The position numbers and the translations under genes are program-made. Under the pieces are notes generated by a model. The model saw only the letters and a program-made list of their open reading frames with translations. It did not search any database and was not told the DNA's origin. From Sergeia podlipaevii (Eukaryota > Euglenozoa > Kinetoplastea > Trypanosomatida > Trypanosomatidae), in the NCBI GenBank assembly GCA_030849805.1, contig JASANZ010001904.1, positions 1 through 23,507 of the forward strand: a stretch of DNA of 23,507 nucleotides, in the 5' to 3' direction. Below, piece by piece: positions 17,404-23,507 of the stretch. The first letter of the stretch is position 1; each line of letters opens with the position of its first letter.

Positions 17404-17421
17404 TCTTTTTTTTTTTTCAAG
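17404..17421 (+). promoter_or_regulatory. Polypyrimidine tract and trans-splice acceptor of the TLDc gene
   Basis: TCTTTTTTTTTTTTTTCAAG, with the AG at 17420-17421. It gives a 5' UTR of about 52 bases before the ATG at 17474. Confidence 0.6.
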
Positions 17422-17473
17422 GGTTGCCATTCCGATAGGATTTTTAAATTGTTTTTATTTGACGTGGTTAATA

Positions 17474-18433
17474 ATGGGGCAAAGTAGTAGTTATACAACT
17501 GAAACAAATCATAACACTTCAGACATTGCCACAGACGTTCAAACGGTACCCACAGTGTCAGCCGGAGTAACGCTGCATAGCGTAAAGCCCAATTTTATTG
17601 GATTTCCAGTAGGTGAAGAGGCAAGGAGAATAATTCCTGATGAGCTTGCCGCATCACTTGCGGATGCGCTGCCCAAAGCGTGTGCTAATGACAGTACTTT
17701 AGCTTCACCGCAATGGTTTTTGCTGTATAATAGCGATATACATGGAAAATCATTTCAAAGGCTTGTTAGCAATATTTGTGAAAAAGGTCCAACAGTTATT
17801 GTGATAAAAGTGAAATCATCAGATCGAATAATTGGTGCTTTTTGTGGAAGTGACTGGCTGGACGTGAGTGCTCGTGAAAAGCTCTCCAAAAGCAAATCTG
17901 CGGCACTTCGGCGTGCGAATCGTGAAGGTCATGCAATTCAAGGATTCGCAGAAAAGCCAGCTAATCAAAACAACCTTTTTTTTGGTGATGACAATTGTTT
18001 TGTTTTTTCCATTGAGAAAAATAATGTCACTTTGCCTCTGACCGTCTACCGAGCTCATTCATACACTAACAGCAATTTCATGTATCTTTTCGATACACAT
18101 CCTCTTGAAGAAAAAGAAGGGATTGGGATGGGGGGACAACCAAACTATTTTGGATGGTTTGTTGATAGGTGGCTCGAACATGGTTACTGTTATGGTGCGA
18201 ACTGCACCACATTCAAATGCCCACGATTAACTGGAACAGAAATGTGGGATGTTGACAGCATCGAGGTGTACGCAGTAAAAGCTTCCGTTGTCAAAGATTT
18301 AATTTGTGGTAGTACTTCATCTGCCGTGAGTAACTCTTGCTTGCAAAGCAATCCTGATTCCAATGCTGATCGAATGTTATTTGAACTTCACGGTGTTCAC
18401 GAGTTTGGTAATAATGAACGGCCAGAATGCTAG
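17474..18433 (+). CDS. TLDc-domain protein with a predicted N-myristoylation signal
   Basis: A 319-residue protein from the ATG at 17474. A TTG five codons upstream extends the frame but is unlikely in a eukaryote. Residues about 82-268 are a TLDc domain: FLLYNSDIHGKSFQRLVSNI (82-101), a stretch with VIVIKVK, IIGAFCGSDW, FFGDDNCFVFSIE, YRAHSYTNSNFMYL, GIGMGGQPNYFGWFVDRW (216-233) and WDVDSIEVYAV (258-268). TLDc proteins (Oxr1, NCOA7, TLDC1/mEAK7) have no catalytic activity known to me. Oxr1-type members bind the V-ATPase and promote its disassembly, and mEAK7 is lysosomal. The N-terminus MGQSSSYT has Gly2 and Ser6 and fits the N-myristoyltransferase pattern, suggesting membrane attachment. 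Residues 10-60 are Thr/Val/Asn-rich and probably disordered. This is the first gene of the rightward cluster. Confidence 0.9.
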   Translation: MGQSSSYTTETNHNTSDIATDVQTVPTVSAGVTLHSVKPNFIGFPVGEEARRIIPDELAASLADALPKACANDSTLASPQWFLLYNSDIHGKSFQRLVSNICEKGPTVIVIKVKSSDRIIGAFCGSDWLDVSAREKLSKSKSAALRRANREGHAIQGFAEKPANQNNLFFGDDNCFVFSIEKNNVTLPLTVYRAHSYTNSNFMYLFDTHPLEEKEGIGMGGQPNYFGWFVDRWLEHGYCYGANCTTFKCPRLTGTEMWDVDSIEVYAVKASVVKDLICGSTSSAVSNSCLQSNPDSNADRMLFELHGVHEFGNNERPEC

Positions 18434-19871
18434 CAATTCCTCTGCACGGTTCTGGAAACATTTTATGCGTGGGACTGTCCATTGTCTGTTTCGGCTATTG
18501 TTTGCTGCAAAGGGCACTTGTTTTTCATATATGCGATGTTTGTTTGATTTCTGTTTTTTTTTTTCAGTATGATGATTCATTTTATATTTTTCTTCTTTTA
18601 ACTGCTTTCGTTGTGTCTACTATTTTAGGTAATGTGAAGTGTGCTGTGTCTGACATACTATCGTTTACTGCGCACTTGAAGGAAGAATGATTTTTGATGT
18701 CGCTTCACTGCTATTTTTCTTGTATTATGTTTTTCTTGTGTTTTGCGATGATTTCTGCTTTTAAAAATATTTTTCCTTCTGCATGCAGATGGGCGTATGT
18801 AAGTTGTTGTTTCTTTTTGGCCAAGGGGTTTTATTTTTATCGGTTTGCTGACCTTACTTGGATCTGTGTATTACTGCCACTGTTGATATCATATTTTGTA
18901 ACTATTGTTGGTAATTAGCTTTTTTTTTTTTTGCACATGTATGTTGGTTTAATGTGACAGTGAAATCTACCATGATTGCGTTATGCGCTCATACACATAC
19001 AAAGGGAATTTGTTGCGTGTAGAAGAGCTCAAAGTACGATTTATTTGTTGTGATATACTTTTGGTTACGATTGAGACGACAAACATAATAAGGAAGTATA
19101 CGTTGCAATTCTTTCGATCATTTTGATTTGCTGGGGAAAAGAAATAAGAGGTTTAAAGCAATAAGTTACTTACGATGTGGCCACTTCATTTTATCTTTTG
19201 TTCTCGTACTTAATTATAAACATGCCGCTTTAACACTATTCGCTTTATTTTTCTATTTTGCATCAACAAAAAAAGCAATATTTATATAACATCATGTATG
19301 CTTGCTTCATCTTACTATGCCTGTTGATAAGATATGGCGTTTGTTGCTATTTTTTGCATTTTTTTTTTGCACTTATTTACCTCATTTTTTTCTTATGCCC
19401 TCCTTTCTCCTCTTTTTGTCATCACGGGTCTTCTCTGCTTTTTTTTTTTTCAAAGACACTACAGCAATACTTTTCTTTTTTTGGACAATCTCAGCATTTT
19501 TCCAAAAGGGTGGATTACTAGTGTGGATTAGAGGACGGAAGAAGCAAGTAATATCTATATCAAGTTTTTTATTGTGTTCCTCTTTGTGGACGTTGATATA
19601 AGCAAACAGCTAGGTAGTGTCTTTGGTGACGAATATTTAATTTTTAATTTTACTTGCAAGGATATTGGTGCCTGTTTTTAATATCACCAATTTCTTGACA
19701 AATTATCTCGTACTGAAAATACATATATTGATACACTTAAACAGGCAGTTTCGCTATCTACCTGGCATAGAATAGATTTTTTTTCGTACACGTACGTCGC
19801 TTACGGATTAGTTGCCGCTTCATTTCATTTTTAAACATTCTTTTCCTTTTAATCTTCACCAGACAGTAAAA
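18434..19871. other. Long T-rich spacer between the TLDc gene and MSH6
   Basis: About 1440 bases, the longest gap in the window. The plus strand is very T-rich. Open frames of 74-99 codons at 18427-18690, 18694-18918, 19258-19521 and 19302-19601 translate to Phe-, Leu- and Cys-rich strings, as expected from T-rich DNA. None has a recognisable family or a good start context. Most of it is probably the TLDc 3' UTR. Confidence 0.55.
19837..19866 (+). promoter_or_regulatory. Polypyrimidine tract and trans-splice acceptor of MSH6
   Basis: The T/C-rich stretch from 19839 ends in CTTCACCAG with the AG at 19861-19862; a second AG lies at 19865-19866. The MSH6 ATG follows within 10 bases. This supports ATG 19872 over the TTG at 19812. 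Confidence 0.65.
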
Positions 19872-22800
19872 ATGGACGATTTTAGGGAATCCGGCGATGT
19901 TTATGCGGTGGATTTTTCTTATCCATTTTTATCAGGAATCGATGCATCAAAGCCACCAGCAGTGATAACCATACCGAAAAAGTATTTGGATGCAATGGGT
20001 AATATGGAGCGCCAGTACTGGGAAATTAAGAGTAACCATTACAATGTGCTTATTTTCTTTAAAAAGGGAAAATTTTATGAACTATACGACTGTGATGCAG
20101 TGATTGCTACACGTGAATTTGGGCTGAAAATGGTGTTTGATACCACCAATCGCGGAAAGATGCGTTTAGCAGGTGTGCCGGAGCAAAGCTTTTCAGAATG
20201 GGCTCGCCTCTTTGTGTTTAGAGGGTACAAAGTGGGTCGTGTAGAGCAGTTGAAAGAAGACGATGCTGAAGGCAATAGTCCCGTGAAGGCAAAAATTGTT
20301 CCACGAAGCCTCGTTGAGGTACTTACGCCCGGAACACTTACAGATCCTGCAATGCTTTCTAATCACAGCGAAGTCTTTATTTTATCTGTTGCTGCGGTGC
20401 CTAACAAGGGTGTGATTGACGTGTTTGCAGCCGATCTTTCTCGGCGAGTAGTATACTGGTGCCCTTGTGGAAATATTCAGGACGTAAACCGCTTTTGTGG
20501 CAGTTGCGCTAGTGGACAACACGATACTGCGCAAGAAGAAGGCGTAGATTCTGTGGCGTTGTCAGGAAACGCAGCACTTCACTCATTTGCAGCATTATTG
20601 CAGCAGCTACACCCAAAAGAGATTGTTGTGGCACCAAGTGCTAAAACGGACATGAACTCTCCGTTATCACCCGCTTCGTTGTTCAAGTGGATCGAGAGTG
20701 AGGGCTTCTCAGCGGAGTGCATTGCAGCACCATCTGAAGCTGTCGTATACAAAAATAGTGCCACTGCAGCGCCGGCCGTCGCTCAGTCCCCCGCTCTTCA
20801 GTTACTCGCGCATTATTTTCATTTACTACGTTTAGACCAAGAACTCCCACTTCTTTTTGAGTCCTCTTCTACGTACATTGCTCATTTGAATTCTACTGGC
20901 AGCCACTTGCAAAGCTCTGTAGCGCCACTACTGCACTCTCGTACCATGTCCATTCTTGCCAGAGAACGCCAGGTGGACAAGGGTCTTGTGCTCGATGCCA
21001 GCACAGTTACCAACCTGGAAATTATAAGCAATTTGCAGGATGGTGGCGCGAAGCACTCTCTCAATTTTTGTCTTAATCACTGCACCACAAACGGAGGGAA
21101 AAGACTTTTCCGTTCTTGGATGTTGCGTCCATCTGCTGATGCAGCGGTTATTTGTGCGAGACAGGAGGCAGTTCGATTTCTTATTGAGAGACAGCTGAGT
21201 GGCGAGTGGGCAGCGGAGGAAGACACGAGCATGGATGCCGCGTCTTCACAAGACACTGCAGCTGGAAATGCATCGCAGCGTTTGATTGGACAAAAGCGGC
21301 CTCGCTTGTCGGGAACCTCGTCAATGAGCTTTGAGTCGCATTTTGCAAGCCTGCTGGGTGTGGATTTTGAACGGAGCCTTTCACGTCTTGCAGACATGAA
21401 GATGGACAATAGCAACATTGCCTATGTCGATCCACTTGTGCAGTACAAGAAGAATCTTGGCTATATCCTTACTTCTGTTCAGGCCTTTGTGGAGATGGTG
21501 GAATGGGCACGGCGGTTTAGACAGTGCTGTGAGTCCTCCACTTCCCAAGGAAGCACAATGCCACCTCTGTTGGAGGAGCTTTTGAGCAATATCACTGAGG
21601 CAGCGCACAGCACTACAGTTATTGAGGCTCTCTTTGACCGCCAGGAGGCGGTGCGCACAGGTTTGCTTGTACCTGCGAAAGGGACATCCCCAGAGTACGA
21701 TGCGGCTGTAGCGCGGCTGATGGACTTGGAGGTGTCGCTGCACGCTGAGCGTAAGCGAGCGCAGTCAGAGGTGTTTCACGGTTCTCCAGTTGAGTTCACA
21801 GATCTGGGAAAAGATTTGTTTCTGATGGAAGTTTCCGCCGCTAACGCGCCTAAAGTTGCCCCACCAGGAATGGTGGAGCGAGCACGTAGCGGCAAGAGCG
21901 TGAAGTATGTGGTACAGACACTAGCATCGACTATCGAAAAACATAAGCAGGCAACGTTGCAAAAATCCAATGGTTTGCTTTCTGTGCTTCGAAGTGTTGC
22001 TTGTCATATCTGCGAGCAATGCCCAGTACTGTACACTGCAGCGAGCGCACTTGCGTACTTTGACTGCCTGATGAATCTTGCACGCTTGCAGGGCCGCTAC
22101 ACTCAGATCTGCTTCCCTCACATTGACGGGGCGAGAGACGATGCAGCAAGTAACAGCGGCTCGGTTGTGTGTGGTACAGATTTGGTGCATCCACTCCTCA
22201 CTACAAGTAATTCAGTTCCCAACACTATTCATCTTGATTCGGAGCGTGGTCGCGTACTTGTGCTTACAGGCCCCAACATGGCAGGTAAAAGCACGCTTAT
22301 GCGCACCGTCGCGGTGAACGTGCTCCTCGCACAGCTAGGGGGTCCAGTGTTCGGTACAGCAATGACCCTGCGCCCAGTGACACGCGTGTTCACTCGCATT
22401 GGAGCAAGAGACGCGACGCACAAGGGCCAGAGCACCCTCTTTGTTGAACTTAATGAGACGGCTGAAATACTCCGCTGCGCTACCGGTCGTAGCCTGTGTC
22501 TCATTGATGAGCTTGGCCGAGGTACATCAACTCATGATGGCATGGCTATTGCACACGCAACGCTTGCAGGGATACAGTCCATACAGCCCTGTGCGCCACT
22601 GACCATTTTCTCGACTCACTATCACGCCCTTGCCCTAGAGCAAGAAAGGTGCGGTAGGCACGACGGAGGAAAGGGCGAGGTTGGGCAGGTCCAACTTGGC
22701 TACATGGACTTCACTCTTGGGTCTTCTTCTTTGGGCCATGAAGGGAGTGGTGGTGATGAACCTCCAATTGTCTTTTTGTATCGGCTGGTGCCCGGCATTT

Positions 22801-23036
22801 GTGCTCGCAGCTACGGTGTTGAGGTTGCCCTCATGGCAGGTATTTCCCCCACTTTGGTGCATCTCGCAAAGGCAAAGTCACTGGAACTTACACAACGCAC
22901 CGCACTTCATGAGGATAGAGCTCTCGTGACTACATTTATTAAAAAAAAAAAGCAAGGAGCATTGGACAGTGAATTGAATGATGTGTATGTGTCGAGAGAG
23001 AAAGAAGAAGGAGCGGAAGACCTTTTATTCCCATAG
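19872..23036 (+). CDS. MSH6: DNA mismatch repair protein MSH6 (MutS homologue)
   Basis: A 1054-residue MutS-family ATPase. With MSH2 it should form MutS-alpha, which recognises base mismatches and small loops in the nucleus. The mismatch-binding domain carries GKFYELYDCDA; its Phe68-Tyr69-Glu70 is the MutS F-x-E reader motif of MSH6, which MSH3 lacks. It is followed by GYKVGRVEQ. The ATPase has Walker A GPNMAGKST (800-808; usually GPNMGGKST), STLFVELNET, Walker B LCLIDELGRGTSTHDGMA with Asp879 and Glu880, FSTHYHAL, and LVPGICARSYGVEVALMAGI. The protein starts almost at the mismatch-binding domain, with no PWWP domain or PCNA-binding box like those of animal or yeast MSH6; the short form is known in trypanosomes. 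A CPCG-x8-CGSC insert sits in the connector domain (197-212). A Ser/Ala/Glu-rich insert near 420-460 with KRPR could be a nuclear localisation signal. Confidence 0.95.
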   Translation: MDDFRESGDVYAVDFSYPFLSGIDASKPPAVITIPKKYLDAMGNMERQYWEIKSNHYNVLIFFKKGKFYELYDCDAVIATREFGLKMVFDTTNRGKMRLAGVPEQSFSEWARLFVFRGYKVGRVEQLKEDDAEGNSPVKAKIVPRSLVEVLTPGTLTDPAMLSNHSEVFILSVAAVPNKGVIDVFAADLSRRVVYWCPCGNIQDVNRFCGSCASGQHDTAQEEGVDSVALSGNAALHSFAALLQQLHPKEIVVAPSAKTDMNSPLSPASLFKWIESEGFSAECIAAPSEAVVYKNSATAAPAVAQSPALQLLAHYFHLLRLDQELPLLFESSSTYIAHLNSTGSHLQSSVAPLLHSRTMSILARERQVDKGLVLDASTVTNLEIISNLQDGGAKHSLNFCLNHCTTNGGKRLFRSWMLRPSADAAVICARQEAVRFLIERQLSGEWAAEEDTSMDAASSQDTAAGNASQRLIGQKRPRLSGTSSMSFESHFASLLGVDFERSLSRLADMKMDNSNIAYVDPLVQYKKNLGYILTSVQAFVEMVEWARRFRQCCESSTSQGSTMPPLLEELLSNITEAAHSTTVIEALFDRQEAVRTGLLVPAKGTSPEYDAAVARLMDLEVSLHAERKRAQSEVFHGSPVEFTDLGKDLFLMEVSAANAPKVAPPGMVERARSGKSVKYVVQTLASTIEKHKQATLQKSNGLLSVLRSVACHICEQCPVLYTAASALAYFDCLMNLARLQGRYTQICFPHIDGARDDAASNSGSVVCGTDLVHPLLTTSNSVPNTIHLDSERGRVLVLTGPNMAGKSTLMRTVAVNVLLAQLGGPVFGTAMTLRPVTRVFTRIGARDATHKGQSTLFVELNETAEILRCATGRSLCLIDELGRGTSTHDGMAIAHATLAGIQSIQPCAPLTIFSTHYHALALEQERCGRHDGGKGEVGQVQLGYMDFTLGSSSLGHEGSGGDEPPIVFLYRLVPGICARSYGVEVALMAGISPTLVHLAKAKSLELTQRTALHEDRALVTTFIKKKKQGALDSELNDVYVSREKEEGAEDLLFP

Positions 23037-23507
23037 AAGGCGAGCAACAGTGCTGACAAACAGTGCTGTTTTGAATCGTCGTCATAGATCGAGCAAACGC
23101 ATATAAATTTAATACATTTGAAACGCATTCCTTTTCTTTTTTATTTTTTTCAAAAAAAAAATGCGTTTTTATTGGTCAACATCATTATGATTTTATACCT
23201 CAAGCACACTGCACAGACTTGCCTTCATTAAACAATTTGTCAGAACTGAAACTTATATGCATCCACACATCCTCGTCAAAACTTCTCGTTATCCTATTTC
23301 CCCAATTTTCAACTATGTTATCCTTTTTCTTTATCTTTCACTTCCTACACATGTCATCAAAACTAGTGTCTTCCCGTGTAAGCGCAAACCGTATTTTCAC
23401 CGTTCATTTTTTTTTCTTTTCTTTCCCTTTTAGCTACGCTTCCTTGTAACAATCCGCTTTTCTTTTTTTCTCTACGATCACAAGACGCTACGAAGATTCA
23501 GCCAGTG
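23037..23507. other. 3' flank of MSH6
   Basis: T-rich sequence with no supported gene. It holds the inverted repeat at 23121-23168. Several pyrimidine tracts near 23405-23475 could be the splice signal of a next plus-strand gene beyond the window. Confidence 0.5.
23121..23168 (+). repeat. Inverted repeat in the MSH6 3' flank
   Basis: AAACGCATT (23121-23129) and AATGCGTTT (23160-23168) are exact reverse complements. Between them lies T7-C followed by an A9 run, so the hairpin could extend through a U-A stem in RNA. It lies about 85 bases after the stop codon. Confidence 0.7.

Larger units (their letters stand above)
16755..17473. promoter_or_regulatory. Divergent strand-switch region, likely bidirectional Pol II start region
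   Basis: All genes to the left are on the minus strand and both genes to the right are on the plus strand, so transcription must diverge here. In trypanosomatids such regions are where RNA polymerase II starts both polycistrons. They lack a TATA-type promoter and often carry G-rich tracts and variant histones. The spacer is AT-rich except for a GC-rich block at about 17070-17123. I see no convincing tRNA on either strand. Confidence 0.75.

Noticed and set aside
18427..18918. Two hydrophobic small open frames after the TLDc gene
   Set aside because: One overlaps the TLDc end in another frame; both are Phe/Leu/Cys-rich as expected from T-rich DNA and match nothing I know.
19812..19871. Twenty extra codons before MSH6 that could be a presequence
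   Set aside because: The frame begins at TTG and contains the splice acceptor; the first ATG is at 19872.
1..23507. CRISPR arrays, insertion sequences, rRNA genes or prokaryotic operons
   Set aside because: I saw no regularly spaced repeats, transposase motifs, rRNA segments or Shine-Dalgarno-led gene starts; gene content is eukaryotic.

Overview
This window looks like nuclear DNA of a kinetoplastid protist, most likely a trypanosomatid. The genes have no introns and sit head to tail in two long directional clusters. Most gene starts have a pyrimidine-rich tract and a nearby AG just upstream, as expected for spliced-leader trans-splicing. The families present also fit: tandem hsp60, a Leishmania-type phosphomannomutase, and an MSH6 without a long N-terminal extension. 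I cannot name the species. Coding regions are of moderate to high GC, while the spacers are AT-rich with many A and T homopolymers.

Left cluster, minus strand (1-16754). In transcription order from the divergent point leftwards: a phosphomannomutase-like protein, an ALKBH4-type 2-oxoglutarate dioxygenase, a calcineurin A-like PPP protein with a degraded active site, a small RIIa/Dpy-30-like docking-domain protein, a two-domain methylenetetrahydrofolate reductase, a large importin-beta-family karyopherin, a coiled-coil protein, a complete hsp60, and the first 21 codons of a second hsp60 cut by the window edge.

Divergent strand-switch region (about 16755-17473). It holds a 13-G run, two further GGGG runs and a perfect 9-bp inverted repeat in an otherwise AT-rich spacer. 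This is the layout expected of a bidirectional RNA polymerase II transcription start region.

Right cluster, plus strand (17474-23507): a TLDc-domain protein whose first ATG gives an N-myristoylation signal, then a 1.4-kb T-rich spacer, then MSH6 with a four-cysteine insertion in its connector domain.

The genes do not form one pathway, as is normal for kinetoplastid polycistrons. The main surprise is that several well conserved enzymes have changed catalytic positions. The phosphomannomutase has DVYGT instead of DVDGT. The calcineurin-like protein has GDYVGGG and RGAHE instead of GDYVDRG and RGNHE. The reductase has TRGR where the family has LRGD. HSP60 has lost one phosphate-contact threonine. 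Several open frames start at non-ATG codons inside pyrimidine tracts; for these I moved the start to the first plausible ATG.
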